A stretch of DNA of 64,000 nucleotides from positions 21,213 through 85,212 of the forward strand of contig NZ_LGHK01000023.1 of NCBI RefSeq assembly GCF_001908235.1, in the 5' to 3' direction. The notes below the pieces were generated by a model that was given only the letters and a program-made list of their open reading frames with translations, was not told the origin of the DNA and made no database searches. Source of the stretch: Bradyrhizobium sp. NAS96.2 (GTDB lineage: Bacteria; Pseudomonadota; Alphaproteobacteria; Rhizobiales; Xanthobacteraceae). The position numbers were made by a program, and so were the translations under genes. This document shows positions 52,660 through 61,509 of this stretch, piece by piece (positions within the stretch are counted from its first letter, which is position 1; each line of letters starts with the position of its first letter).

Positions 52660-52811
52660 GGAAGCGCCGTGCGGTCCTAGCGAATCGGCGAGATCGCCAG
52701 ATAGATTGAATGTGTCGATCGCAACATGTGATCCTCCCCTGACCTTGCCGCTGGCTTTGCCACCTGCCGGGGAGCGACATCGCCCCGACGCGAGATGAGC
52801 CCGCAGACCGG

Positions 52812-52827
52812 ATGTTATTATTGTAAC
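52812..52827. promoter_or_regulatory. Probable DeoR operator in the deoC/deoR intergenic region
   Basis: TGTTATTATTGTAACA, an inverted repeat TGTTA-N6-TAACA, lies between the divergent deoC operon and the DeoR-type gene. It matches 13 of 16 bases of a site at 57,699-57,714 before the CUT2 importer operon. A further TTGTAAG half-element lies at 52,854-52,860. Confidence 0.6.
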
Positions 52828-52897
52828 AAATCGACGTTGATAAACTCACAACATTGTAAGATCATTGTCAATCAGATAAGCAAGCTCGGCGATCAAA

Positions 52898-53692
52898 ATG
52901 GCTGAAACCCCGAACGCACGACCAAGCGAGACACGCGTCCAGCGCCTGCAAAGGCTGCGGCGCGCCGTCGAATCGAGTGGCGCGCTGCACCTGAAGGACG
53001 CCGCCGAGCTGCTCAAGGTCTCAGAAATGACGGTGCGGCGGGACCTTGCCGGCCCGGAAGCTGCCCTCGCTTTGCTCGGCGGCTATGTCGTCAACGCCGC
53101 ATCGCCGACCGGGATCAAGTACACGTTCGAGCAGGAGATCGACCAGCACACTCAGGACAAGCGTCTCGCCTGCCGGGCCGCCGCCGCCTCGATCAAGGAG
53201 GGCGATACGGTCTTCATCGATTGCGGCACCACGATGCAATCGCTGGCGGACTGCTTGCCCGAGGATCTGCCGCTCTCGGTGATCTGCTATTCGATGAACG
53301 TGGCGTCGATCGTGACGCGCCGGCCCGGCACCCAGGTGATGCTGATGGGCGGGCTCTATCATCCCTCATCGCAGTCCTTCGCGTCGGACGACGGCCTGTC
53401 CTATCTGCGGCGGCTCGGGATCAACAAGGCCTTCATTTCCGCCGGCGGCGTGCACTGGACCCGCGGCGCGAGCTGCTCGAATTTTCACGAGGTCGCCGTC
53501 AAGCAGGCAGTGATCGAGACCGCGATGGAGAGCATCCTGGTGATCGACGCGAGCAAGCTCGGCAGTCTCAAATCGGCATTCTTCTCCGATATCGGCGCGT
53601 TCTCGCGGATCATCGTCGGCGGCGCGGCCTCATCGGACATGCGCAAGCACTTCCGCAGCCTTCCCGTCGAATATGTGACAAGCGCAATCTGA
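52898..53692 (+). CDS. DeoR-family transcriptional regulator
   Basis: A 264-residue repressor of the DeoR family. The winged HTH is RRAVESSGALHLKDAAELLKVSEMTVRRDL, followed by the DeoRC sensor domain, which binds a sugar phosphate (GDTVFIDCGTTMQSLADCL, LMGGLYHPSSQSF, GINKAFISAGGVHWTRG and VIDASKLG). It resembles E. coli DeoR, whose inducer is deoxyribose 5-phosphate, more than GlpR or FruR types. It is divergent from the deoC operon and convergent with the CUT2 operon, whose promoter carries the same operator motif, so one regulator probably controls both. Confidence 0.9.
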   Translation: MAETPNARPSETRVQRLQRLRRAVESSGALHLKDAAELLKVSEMTVRRDLAGPEAALALLGGYVVNAASPTGIKYTFEQEIDQHTQDKRLACRAAAASIKEGDTVFIDCGTTMQSLADCLPEDLPLSVICYSMNVASIVTRRPGTQVMLMGGLYHPSSQSFASDDGLSYLRRLGINKAFISAGGVHWTRGASCSNFHEVAVKQAVIETAMESILVIDASKLGSLKSAFFSDIGAFSRIIVGGAASSDMRKHFRSLPVEYVTSAI

Positions 53693-53722
53693 CCCGGGCG
53701 GGGGCTGGCTCGCCCGGGTCAG
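53689..53722 (+). terminator. Bidirectional terminator hairpin after deoR
   Basis: CTGACCCGGGCG and CGCCCGGGTCAG form a perfect 12-base stem with a ten-base loop overlapping the deoR stop codon. It lies between convergent genes and could stop transcription from both sides, though T tracts are absent. Confidence 0.55.
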
Positions 53723-53772
53723 CTTCGTCCACGACGCACGCCGTTGCGACACCGCGCATCACGGGCCAAAGA

Positions 53773-54924
53773 TCAGTTGCAGGCGGGCTTCGCCTTGTTG
53801 CAAGCGTCGGTCAGCTCCGGCGGCGGCTCCTTCTTGAACACCGTCTTGTAGGATTCCAGCACGTTCGACTGCGTCACCGGCAGCGACTGCACGCCGACCC
53901 AGGCCGGCGTTTCCTTGCCAAGCAGCGCGTTCATCATGGCCATCGCCTCCGCGACGCCCTGGTCATAGGGACGCTGCGAGCCGGTCGCCTTCAGCGGTCC
54001 GCCCTTGGCGATCTCGATCGCCGATTGCAGGCCGAGATCGACGGTCGTGACCGGAATGTCGATGCCCTGCGCGCGCATCGAGCTCAGCGTATCCAGCGCC
54101 GGCTGATCCCAGACCGCGAACACGCCCTTGACGTCAGGATTGCCGGTGAGGAAGTCGCCCGCGATCTGCGACACCTTCGGCGGATCGGTGAAGTCGACCT
54201 GCTTCATCTTGATGTCGGGCCGGTTCTTCTGCATCCACTCGCGAACGCCTTTGGTGCGCTCGTTGGTGCTGAAATAGTCGACACCGAAATTGACGAGGCC
54301 GATGGTGGCGCCCTGCGCCATGCAGGACGCCAGGATCTGCGCCGCGATCTGCCCGTTGCCCAGATTGTCCGCCGAAATCATCGAGGCATATTCCTCGGGA
54401 TGCTTGAGGCCGGTCGGAATGCTGTCCATCAGCACGAGCTTGATGCCGGCCTTGGCGACCTTCTTGTAGGTCGGCGCGGTCGCGGTGAAATCGACCGGGA
54501 TCGAGATGATGCCGTCCGGATGCTGCTGGATGGTGTTCTCGATATCGGCGATCTGCTTGTCCACCTGATATTCCGCGGACGCGACGCCCGTCACCGTCAC
54601 GCCGTACTTCTTCAGCGTGTCGGTGATGCCCTGGATCTGCAGCTGCGCCCAGTCGAGGTTGACCGTCTGCATCGAGATGCCGACCTTGAAGTGCTTCCCC
54701 TTGACCTTGGCGGCGTCGGCGTCCGACAGCGCCAGGACTTCGGGCGAAGCGGCCTTCTCGCCATGGGGTCCCTGACCGACGATCGATTTCGGTCCAAGCG
54801 TCGCAAGATCGACGCCCTTGACGCAGCTTGCCGGCACTTCGGCGCGGGCCGAGGGGGCGATCGAAATGGCCGTCGCCGCGATCAGCGCGGTCAGCGGCAG
54901 GGTTTGTCGCAAGATTGGCTTCAT
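53773..54924 (-). CDS. Sugar ABC transporter substrate-binding protein, RbsB-like
   Basis: Periplasmic binding protein of the CUT2 importer, 383 residues. The signal peptide ends near PSARAEVPA (residue 28). The Peripla_BP_4 domain starts KGKHFKVGISMQTVNLDWAQLQIQGI, with IENTIQQHPDGIISIPVDF and DNLGNGQIAA, the pattern of ribose-type binding proteins. GGAGGAAAC upstream supports the ATG at 54,924; the frame is open further into the permease gene. Two Cys near the C-terminus (TDACNKAKPAC) may form a disulfide. Confidence 0.9.
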   Translation of the reverse strand: MKPILRQTLPLTALIAATAISIAPSARAEVPASCVKGVDLATLGPKSIVGQGPHGEKAASPEVLALSDADAAKVKGKHFKVGISMQTVNLDWAQLQIQGITDTLKKYGVTVTGVASAEYQVDKQIADIENTIQQHPDGIISIPVDFTATAPTYKKVAKAGIKLVLMDSIPTGLKHPEEYASMISADNLGNGQIAAQILASCMAQGATIGLVNFGVDYFSTNERTKGVREWMQKNRPDIKMKQVDFTDPPKVSQIAGDFLTGNPDVKGVFAVWDQPALDTLSSMRAQGIDIPVTTVDLGLQSAIEIAKGGPLKATGSQRPYDQGVAEAMAMMNALLGKETPAWVGVQSLPVTQSNVLESYKTVFKKEPPPELTDACNKAKPACN

Positions 54925-55032
54925 TGTTTCCTCCCGTGTTTGGTCGCCGATTGACCGGAGGCCGGCGACCTTGCCCCTACCCTTGCGGCACAGTGACCTT
55001 GCGGCCGATGCGCTGCATCTGACTCGTTGTTG

Positions 55033-55084
55033 GGCATGATCTCCGCGCCAACGCGTTCCGCGTTGTCGTGAGGGATCATGCTCT
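55033..55084. repeat. Interspersed palindromic repeat, short form
   Basis: GCATGATC (55,034-55,041) and GATCATGC (55,074-55,081) enclose a core AACGCGTTCCGCGTT. It is the reverse-oriented, internally shortened relative of the repeat at 5345-5420, and abuts the stop codon of the permease gene, as that one abuts glgA. Confidence 0.7.
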
Positions 55085-56075
55085 AGCGTTTCGTGAAGGC
55101 GACCGCCGCCACGATGATCGCTCCTTTGATGACGAGCTGCATCGGCGAGCTGACGCCGAGCAGCACGAGGCCGTTGTTGAGCGTCCCGATGATCAAGCTG
55201 CCGAACAGCGTTCCCAGGATGTAGCCGCGGCCGCCGAACAGGCTGCAACCGCCGAGGATCACGGCGGCGATGACGTCGAGCTCCATCCCCTGCACGACAT
55301 CGGGCCGGGCGGCATGCGAGCGCGCCGACAACACCAGCGCCGCAAGCCCGGCCAGCGCGCCGGTCAGCACGAACGCGGCGGTCGTGACCCATTTGGTGTT
55401 GATGCCGGAATAGAGCGCCGCGGTCGGATTGCCGCCGACCGCATAGATGCGGCGGCCGAACACGTTGTAGTGCAGCAGCAGGATGCCGACGATCATCGCC
55501 GCCAGCGTCCAGGCGATCGGAACGGGGATGCCTAAGAACGTGCCTTCGCCGAAGATCGCGAAATAGGTCTCGTTGGTGATGATGACCGGCTTGGTGTTGG
55601 TCACCATCATCGCCAACCCGCGCGCCATGCTCAGCGATCCCAGCGTCACCAGGAAGGACGGGATCGAAAGCTGCGTGGTCAGGATGCCGTTGAGCAATCC
55701 GACCACCGCGCCGGTGCCGAGCCCGGCGGCGGCGCCGACGATCCAGCTGTTGCTGATCTGGCTCATCGCCAGCGCCGCGGCCATGCCGGACAGCGCCAAT
55801 GTCGATGCGACTGAGAGATCGATCTGACGCGCGATGATCACGAAGGTCATGCCGACCGCGATGATCGACACCAGCGTGGTCTGGCGTCCGATATTCAGGA
55901 AGTTATCGACCGACAGGAACCAGGGCGAGGACAGGCTGAAGACCACCAGCAGCACCAAAAAGGCGATGTACAGCATGTAGGGCCGCTCGCCCCGCAGCAG
56001 ATTCTGCAGCAGCTTGCGGCGCCGATCGGATCGGGTCGGCGCGGCGGCGACGTTGGGCGCGGTTAGTTCAGTCAT
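55083..56075 (-). CDS. Sugar ABC transporter permease, RbsC-like
   Basis: Inner-membrane permease of the CUT2 importer, 330 residues, about eight to ten membrane segments. Marks are VGMTFVIIARQIDLSV, GLLNGILTTQLSIPSFLVTLGSLSMARGLA, NVFGRRIYAVGGNPTAALYSGI (the ATPase-contacting loop) and VILGGCSLFGGRG, all typical of RbsC. The start overlaps the ATPase stop (ATGA). The binding-protein gene follows after the repeat. Confidence 0.92.
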   Translation of the reverse strand: MTELTAPNVAAAPTRSDRRRKLLQNLLRGERPYMLYIAFLVLLVVFSLSSPWFLSVDNFLNIGRQTTLVSIIAVGMTFVIIARQIDLSVASTLALSGMAAALAMSQISNSWIVGAAAGLGTGAVVGLLNGILTTQLSIPSFLVTLGSLSMARGLAMMVTNTKPVIITNETYFAIFGEGTFLGIPVPIAWTLAAMIVGILLLHYNVFGRRIYAVGGNPTAALYSGINTKWVTTAAFVLTGALAGLAALVLSARSHAARPDVVQGMELDVIAAVILGGCSLFGGRGYILGTLFGSLIIGTLNNGLVLLGVSSPMQLVIKGAIIVAAVAFTKR

Positions 56076-57652
56076 GCGGGCAGCTCTTGCAATACGCCTT
56101 GTCCGGAAGCCTGGTAGATCTGCAGCAGATGATGCAGCTCTTCGGCATCGACGATCTCCCCGCGCTTGAGCGTCCGCGCCACGCGTCCATCGACGATCAC
56201 CGAGATGCGGTCGCAGAGCTCGATCAGTTCGACGAGATCGGACGAGACGACCAGCACGCCGCTGCCGTCGCGGGCGGCGTTGCGGATCACGCCGTAGATT
56301 TCCTCGCGTGCACCCACATCGACGCCAACCGTCGGCTCGTCGAGCAGCAGCACGCGCGGCCGCGGATCATTCCATTTCCCGAACACGACCTTCTGCTGGT
56401 TGCCGCCGGACAATGTCCTGACCAGGCTGGAGGCGCCCTGCGCCTTCACCGAAAGCCTCGCGACCGCAGTGTCCGCGCGCCTGATGGCAGCGCGCTGCTG
56501 CATGAAGCCCCAGCGCGAGAAATGCGGAATCCGCGGCAGAGTGATGTTGCGCTCGATCGAATGATCCAGCACCAGGCCCTGCACATGCCGATCCTCCGGC
56601 ACCAGCGCGACGCCATGGTCGATCGCATCGGCCGGGCTCTTCGGCAGCCAAGGGCGGCCCTCGATCTCGAATGCGCCGCGCTCGACCGGCCGAAGTCCGA
56701 AGATCGTCTCCAGAATTTCCGTGCGTCCGCTCCCGATCAATCCGGCGAGGCCGTGGATCTCACCCTTCATCACCGACAAGTCGACGGCCGACAGCCGGTC
56801 GTTGGACACATCAGACAGCGACAGCACCGGCGACGGATCGAACGCGCGCGGTGCCGCGGGCGCGGCGCGCGACGCCGCGGGCGCCAAGCGGTCGGTGCCG
56901 ATGATGGCGTTCACCAGCCGTTTCATGTCGGTGTCGGCGGTGACGAAGGTGCCGGCGTTAGCGCCATCGCGCAGCACCGTGACGCGCTGCGAGATCTCGA
57001 ACACCTCGTTGAGCCGATGCGTCACATAGATCACGCCGACGCCGCGGCGCGTCGCCTTGCCGATCGCATCGAACAGGATGCGGACCTCATCCGACGTCAG
57101 CGAGGATGTCGGCTCATCCAGGATCAACAGCCGCACCTCGCCCATCAGCGCCTTGGCGATCTCCGTCATCTGGCGGTAGGCGAACGGCAGCGAGCCGACC
57201 GACGCTTTGGTATCCAGGGGAATACCGAGCTCGCCCAGGAACGCTTCGGCCCTGGCCATCAATTCGCGCTTGCGGACGAAGCCGAACCGCGCACGCGGCT
57301 CGCGGCCGAGCAACAGATTGTCGGCGACGCTCAGCGATTCGACGAGACTGAGGTCCTGATAGACGACGGCGATCCCGGCCTCGCGCGATCTTGCCGGGCT
57401 GTCGAACGTCGCCGGCCTGCCGGCGATTTCGATGGTGCCGCTGTCCGCCGCATGAACGCCGCTGAGGATCTTGATCAGCGTGGATTTTCCGGCCCCGTTC
57501 TCGCCCAATAGGGCATGCACCTCGCCGGCACGGACCTCGAGGTTGACGTCGCGCAGCGCCCGCACGCCGCCAAAGCGCTTGTTGATGCCACCGACCATCA
57601 AAAGCGACGTCGACGGCCGAGGCTCTGCCGCGATCGAACCGGACAATTCCAT
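56072..57652 (-). CDS. Sugar ABC transporter ATP-binding protein, RbsA-like (double domain)
   Basis: A 526-residue fused ATPase of the CUT2 importer. The first half has Walker A GENGAGKSTLIKILSG, signature region PFAYRQMTEIAKAL and Walker B LLILDEPTSSL with VTHRL. The second half has the degenerate loop GLIGSGRTEI, signature LSGGNQQKVVFGKW and Walker B LLLDEPTVGVDVG. The altered second Walker A is normal for RbsA. First gene of the three-gene CUT2 operon, behind the DeoR-like operator at 57.7 kb. Confidence 0.93.
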   Translation of the reverse strand: MELSGSIAAEPRPSTSLLMVGGINKRFGGVRALRDVNLEVRAGEVHALLGENGAGKSTLIKILSGVHAADSGTIEIAGRPATFDSPARSREAGIAVVYQDLSLVESLSVADNLLLGREPRARFGFVRKRELMARAEAFLGELGIPLDTKASVGSLPFAYRQMTEIAKALMGEVRLLILDEPTSSLTSDEVRILFDAIGKATRRGVGVIYVTHRLNEVFEISQRVTVLRDGANAGTFVTADTDMKRLVNAIIGTDRLAPAASRAAPAAPRAFDPSPVLSLSDVSNDRLSAVDLSVMKGEIHGLAGLIGSGRTEILETIFGLRPVERGAFEIEGRPWLPKSPADAIDHGVALVPEDRHVQGLVLDHSIERNITLPRIPHFSRWGFMQQRAAIRRADTAVARLSVKAQGASSLVRTLSGGNQQKVVFGKWNDPRPRVLLLDEPTVGVDVGAREEIYGVIRNAARDGSGVLVVSSDLVELIELCDRISVIVDGRVARTLKRGEIVDAEELHHLLQIYQASGQGVLQELPA

Positions 57653-57698
57653 TTTCCTCCCGCCGCCCGCGCGAAACGCTGATGCGATGATGACATCT

Positions 57699-57738
57699 TG
57701 TTATTTTTGCAACTTATTGTGTTATAATTCTATCACAA
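57699..57738. promoter_or_regulatory. Probable DeoR operator and promoter region of the CUT2 operon
   Basis: TGTTATTTTTGCAACT (57,699-57,714) matches 13 of 16 bases of the site before deoC. A second dyad, TTGTG-N12-CACAA (57,717-57,738), sits alongside. The stretch is strikingly AT-rich for this genome and starts about 45 bases upstream of the ATPase gene. Confidence 0.6.
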
Positions 57739-57913
57739 CAGGCAACCTGTCAATGGGAGATCGCGCCCGCAGGCGTCGGAATTGAGGGCGGCCCGAGCGA
57801 GCCCGGCACCGTCAGATACGCGCCGACGGCCTCCGCGGGGCACGCCGACAACCATCAGGGTTGTGCTACGCTGCGATCGCTCATCTCACCGAAGCCAACG
57901 CCGGTGAACCCAG

Positions 57914-59746
57914 ATGAAACTGAGTGCTGCGATTGCCGTCGCCTTGATCGGGTCTTGCCTGCCTGCGACAGCGCAGCAAGGCGGCGCCGCCCTCTACGCG
58001 CAACGCTGCGCGCAGTGTCACGACAGTACCGACGCGAATATTCGGGCGCCGAGCCGCGCCGCGCTGCAGTCAAGGTCGTTCGATGAGGTTCTGGGCGCGA
58101 TCACCACGGGCCCGATGGCATCCTTCGCGCAGGGACTGAGCAATGACGAGCGGGCGGCGATCGCCTCCCTCGTCACCGGAAAAGCCGCTTCGCATGCGGC
58201 GGCCGAGAACCCAGGCCAATGTGCGCAGGGCGAAACCGGCTTTCCGCAGCCGATCGACGGGCCTCGCTGGAACGGCTGGGGCGCCGATCTCAACAACAGC
58301 CGGTTTCAGCCGGCAGCCATGGCCGGTCTCACGCAGGACCAGGTCTCTCGGCTGCGTCTGAAATGGGCCTTCGGGTTTCCCGGCGCATCGATCGCGTTCG
58401 CTCAGCCGACCGTCATCGGCGGCCTGCTGTTCGTCGGCGGCAGCGACCGCAAGGTCCACGCCCTCGACGCCAAGAGCGGATGCACCCGCTGGGTGTTTCC
58501 GACCGAGGCGCCGGTCCGGGCGGCGATCAATTTCGCCACGTTGGATAACGGCCAGCCGGTCGTCTTCTTTGGCGATCTGCTCGCCAACATCTACGCCGTG
58601 AATGCAACGACCGGCACGCTGATCTGGAAGACCAGGATCGAGGATCATCTGGCCGCCCGGATCACCGGCGCGCCAGTCTTCCATTCCGGCGTCGTCTATG
58701 TCGGCGTGTCGTCGATCGAGGAGGCCATTGGGTCGCGCCCCACCTACCAATGCTGCACGTTTCGCGGCAGCGTCGTTGCGCTGAAGGCCGAGACCGGCGC
58801 GCAGGTCTGGAAGAGCTATACCATTGCCGAAGCGCCGCATCCGACACGGACGAACGCGATCGGGACCCAGTTGCTCGGCCCGGCCGGCGCGTCGGTCTGG
58901 TCCGCTCCCACGATCGACGTTCAGCGCAAGGCGCTCTATGTCGCGACGTCGAACAGCTATGCGGATCCGGCAACCGACACCAGCGACGCCATCCTCGCAT
59001 TCGATCTCGAGACCGGCAAAATGCTTTGGCATCAGCAGGCCACGCCGAAGGACAGCTTTGTCGTCGCGTGCTTCGGCACCGACCAGAGCAATTGTCCGCA
59101 GGACCGCGGCCCCGACCACGATTTCGGTCAATCGCCGATCCTCGTGAACCTGCGTGACGGACATCGCGCGCTGGTCATCGGCCAGAAATCCGGCGTGGTC
59201 CATGCGCTCGACCCCGACCATGAGGGCAAGATCCTCTGGCAGACGCGGATCGGCCAAGGTGGCCCGTTGGGCGGGACCGAATGGGGCTCCGCGGCGGACC
59301 AGGACCGGATCTATGTCGCCAACTCGGACGTGCGGTTCCTGAAGGACGGCTCGAGGCGTCTCAACTCAAGCGAAGGCGGCGGCCTGTTCGGCCTCGATCT
59401 TGCGACCGGGAAAATCGCGATGCAGGTGGCGCCGGTTGCCTGCGGCGATCGCCCCCAGTGCAGCCCTGCGCTCTCCGCCGCGGTCACCGCGATTCCCGGC
59501 GTCGTGTTCTCGGGCGGCGTGAGCGGCTTCTTGCGTGCCTATGCAAGCGATGACGCAAAGCTGCTTTGGGAGATCGACACCGCGGGCGAGTACACCACGG
59601 TGAACGGCGTTCCGGGCCATGGCGGCGCCATGGACGGACCCGGGCCGATCGTCGTGGACGGCATGCTGTACGTCAATTCCGGCTACGCGCAATGGGGCGG
59701 CCTGCCCGGCAACGTCCTGCTGGCCTTCGAGGTCGGCAACCCCTGA
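57914..59746 (+). CDS. Cytochrome c-PQQ beta-propeller dehydrogenase, polyvinyl alcohol dehydrogenase-like
   Basis: A 610-residue periplasmic protein. The signal peptide is cut near ATAQQG (residue 20). A short cytochrome c domain follows with the heme site Cys32-Ala-Gln-Cys35-His36. From about residue 120 the chain is a PQQ-type propeller, with repeats such as GSDRKVHALDAKSGCTRWVF and GDLLANIYAVNATTGTLIWKT. The vicinal pair in TYQCCTFRG recalls the disulfide ring of PQQ alcohol dehydrogenases. The heme-first order matches polyvinyl alcohol dehydrogenase (cytochrome). It stands alone; substrate and PQQ supply are unknown. Confidence 0.87.
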   Translation: MKLSAAIAVALIGSCLPATAQQGGAALYAQRCAQCHDSTDANIRAPSRAALQSRSFDEVLGAITTGPMASFAQGLSNDERAAIASLVTGKAASHAAAENPGQCAQGETGFPQPIDGPRWNGWGADLNNSRFQPAAMAGLTQDQVSRLRLKWAFGFPGASIAFAQPTVIGGLLFVGGSDRKVHALDAKSGCTRWVFPTEAPVRAAINFATLDNGQPVVFFGDLLANIYAVNATTGTLIWKTRIEDHLAARITGAPVFHSGVVYVGVSSIEEAIGSRPTYQCCTFRGSVVALKAETGAQVWKSYTIAEAPHPTRTNAIGTQLLGPAGASVWSAPTIDVQRKALYVATSNSYADPATDTSDAILAFDLETGKMLWHQQATPKDSFVVACFGTDQSNCPQDRGPDHDFGQSPILVNLRDGHRALVIGQKSGVVHALDPDHEGKILWQTRIGQGGPLGGTEWGSAADQDRIYVANSDVRFLKDGSRRLNSSEGGGLFGLDLATGKIAMQVAPVACGDRPQCSPALSAAVTAIPGVVFSGGVSGFLRAYASDDAKLLWEIDTAGEYTTVNGVPGHGGAMDGPGPIVVDGMLYVNSGYAQWGGLPGNVLLAFEVGNP

Positions 59747-60079
59747 TACGGTGGCGGCACTTGCGCCGGCACAGCGAGCACTACTCGCCGCGGGGTATTC
59801 GTGCTTTGATGTCGGCCAAGACCGGCCGATAGTCTGAAGGGAGGCCTCGTGGTGTTTGGTGACGTGCTACGCAACATCACGTCCGGGGCCGTTTCCCTCG
59901 CTCTCAACGATCGTCCGATTTCAGGTTCCGAGCGGCGTCGAATCATCGCGACCAGATCCAGCTATTCCCCGACATCAGGGACGCGCGGCCCGAAATCGAA
60001 CGGCATGGCAGCCGCGCGACAAATCGATGCGCATCTCGTTGCGCACAAAAAACACAGAAACTATAAGTGCTTGGAAAGA
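59747..60079. other. Gene-free interval
   Basis: About 330 bases between the PQQ-type gene and the tRNA fragment. Short frames exist but none has a family resemblance. Sequence becomes less GC-rich towards the attachment site. Confidence 0.5.
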
Positions 60080-60126
60080 TGGTCGGAGTGGCAGGATTCG
60101 AACCTGCGACCCCTGCGTCCCGAACG
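60080..60126 (-). other. 3' half of tRNA-Pro(CGG): probable attachment-site (att) scar
   Basis: Read on the minus strand it gives the anticodon loop TTCGGGA (anticodon CGG), the 3' anticodon-stem strand CGCAG, the variable loop, a perfect T-arm (GCAGG-TTCGAAT-CCTGC), the acceptor strand CACTCCG, A, and encoded CCA. The 5' half (acceptor strand CGGAGTG, D-arm) is absent: bases to the right do not match. Integrases commonly use exactly this segment, so it is probably the displaced copy left by an element. Element sequence should lie to the right of it, with the intact tRNA at the far end. Confidence 0.8.
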
Positions 60127-60172
60127 TAATCAGCGATCGAAAAAATCAACAAAATCAATGAAGCTTGATCCT

Positions 60173-60221
60173 GATTGACCACCGTTATCGCTGTTTGTTC
60201 ACGGGGTTTCGGTGGTCAATC
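60173..60221. repeat. Inverted repeat next to the att scar
   Basis: GATTGACCACCG (60,173-60,184) and CGGTGGTCAATC (60,210-60,221) are perfect 12-base arms with a 25-base loop. A tandem GCTACCAA pair follows at 60,268-60,284. These may be integrase arm or core sites. Otherwise 60,127-60,446 holds no gene. Confidence 0.6.
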
Positions 60222-60446
60222 GGTGGTTGGCGTCTGATCCCAGAGCCGAATTTTGCTCGTCAAATTGGCTACCAACGCTACCAATGATCAAGCCGTGCTG
60301 GATGCGATGCGTAAGCGCCCCGATCGGCTGTGATCGGCTCCCAGCGTCAACGAACGAAGCGTCGCAGCGATTGACATAAGTTAGGCTCGCCCGCGTGCCC
60401 CATTGAAGCGGGTCGCATCACCGGCCAGCGCGTTCTCACCCCGCGC

Positions 60447-60788
60447 TCATCTCTTCCGGTTGACCAGTTTGATCGGTGGCCCGTCGGTCTGCTTGCGAAG
60501 AGCATCGGCGGCCGTCTCAGGAGGCTTCTCCTCTGAAAGCTCATGACCTCGGAACGGATCCGCCGCTTCATCGTATCCGCGCCCGCTGCTGAAGAACATG
60601 AGTGCCATGAGGCCACAACCAATGACGAGGGAGAAGAAGATGCCAAAGCCCATCGCCACCCAACCGGCGCGGGTCATGTCGGCTGAGCCTGCGGAATTCC
60701 AGCCCGCAACCGCAAGTATGACGGCCAGCACAAGCAATCCAATCAGCACCGCCAGGATGGCGCGCTCTCCTCGGCCAATGCGCGGCAT
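60447..60788 (-). CDS. Small membrane protein, two helices, hypothetical
   Basis: A 113-residue protein with two membrane segments (AILAVLIGLLVLAVILAVAGW and AGWVAMGFGIFFSLVIGCGLMALMFF) and a charged cytoplasmic tail (GRGYDEAADPFRGHELSEEKPPETAADALRKQ). The start MPRIGRGERA has a nearby AAGGAGG site on the minus strand. No domain is recognised. Confidence 0.65.
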   Translation of the reverse strand: MPRIGRGERAILAVLIGLLVLAVILAVAGWNSAGSADMTRAGWVAMGFGIFFSLVIGCGLMALMFFSSGRGYDEAADPFRGHELSEEKPPETAADALRKQTDGPPIKLVNRKR

Positions 60789-60956
60789 GACAACCTCCTT
60801 TGCTGCGAGGCGAGCCTGACTGCGACCACCGCTCCAGCTGCACCGCGGCTTCTCGACGCTCAGCGGCAGAGACGTCGAGGCGGGTTATCATCAACCTCGC
60901 AAGCCAGTCGAAGCCGAAGGTGACCTCAAGCCAGCCCATCAGCCGAGACGGGAACA

Positions 60957-61199
60957 TCAATACCGATCTCGATAGCGACGCTGCTGACCGAATGCCGCTC
61001 GCGGATTAAGCCCGCATGTCACGTTCCTGCCGGCTGCCGATGCAAGACATTGGGCGCGTGTCTGGTACATGCAGTCGCCGGGATATCCGACACCCCTTCC
61101 CTGCACGCACCAAGGATAGTCACGTGCATTGGCGACGGTGACGTTTGTCAATCCCGCAATTGCAAGCCCCAGAGCCGTAATGAACAGAGAGATGCGCAT
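60957..61199 (-). CDS. DUF3551 family small exported protein
   Basis: An 80-residue protein with a signal peptide (MRISLFITALGLAIAGLTNVTVANA, cut near residue 25). The mature part is ARDYPWCVQGRGVGYPGDCMYQTRAQCLASAAGRNVTCGLNPR, the cysteine-containing pattern of DUF3551, abundant in Bradyrhizobium. Role unknown. The ATG at 61,199 is six bases behind AAGGAG; an upstream in-frame ATG at 61,214 is less likely. Confidence 0.85.
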   Translation of the reverse strand: MRISLFITALGLAIAGLTNVTVANARDYPWCVQGRGVGYPGDCMYQTRAQCLASAAGRNVTCGLNPRAAFGQQRRYRDRY

Positions 61200-61509
61200 G
61201 CTTGGCTCCTTCAAGGCGATGCACGTTCAACGGAGCCCAAAGGCTTACGTTCCTCAGGGGGCGGCGGCCGAGTTCAGCGAGCCGCGCCTTGCAGCAAGCG
61301 AAATCGCGTCGCCAAATGCCCTTTGGACTAGGAAGAGAGAACGGCGCAAACTTATGCTGCGTGGGCGAAGGGTATCCTGGCGTCGAGATCCAGTTGTCCA
61401 CGCTTGCCGCCAGCTCCACAGTAGGAAGCTTCCTGGTCATTTCGTCGCGCTGGTCATCAGGAGCCGCGAACCTATCGGCTGGTCGCGCATCCGCGCCAAC
61501 AAGAGCGAT

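Noticed and set aside
60080..60126. Intact tRNA-Pro gene
   Set aside because: The D-arm, acceptor 5' strand and most of the 5' anticodon stem are missing; bases to the right do not pair.
59849..60178. Plus-strand ORF across the tRNA fragment
   Set aside because: Its 'WQDSNLRPLRPERN' sequence is the translation of the antisense tRNA-Pro 3' end, a well-known false ORF.
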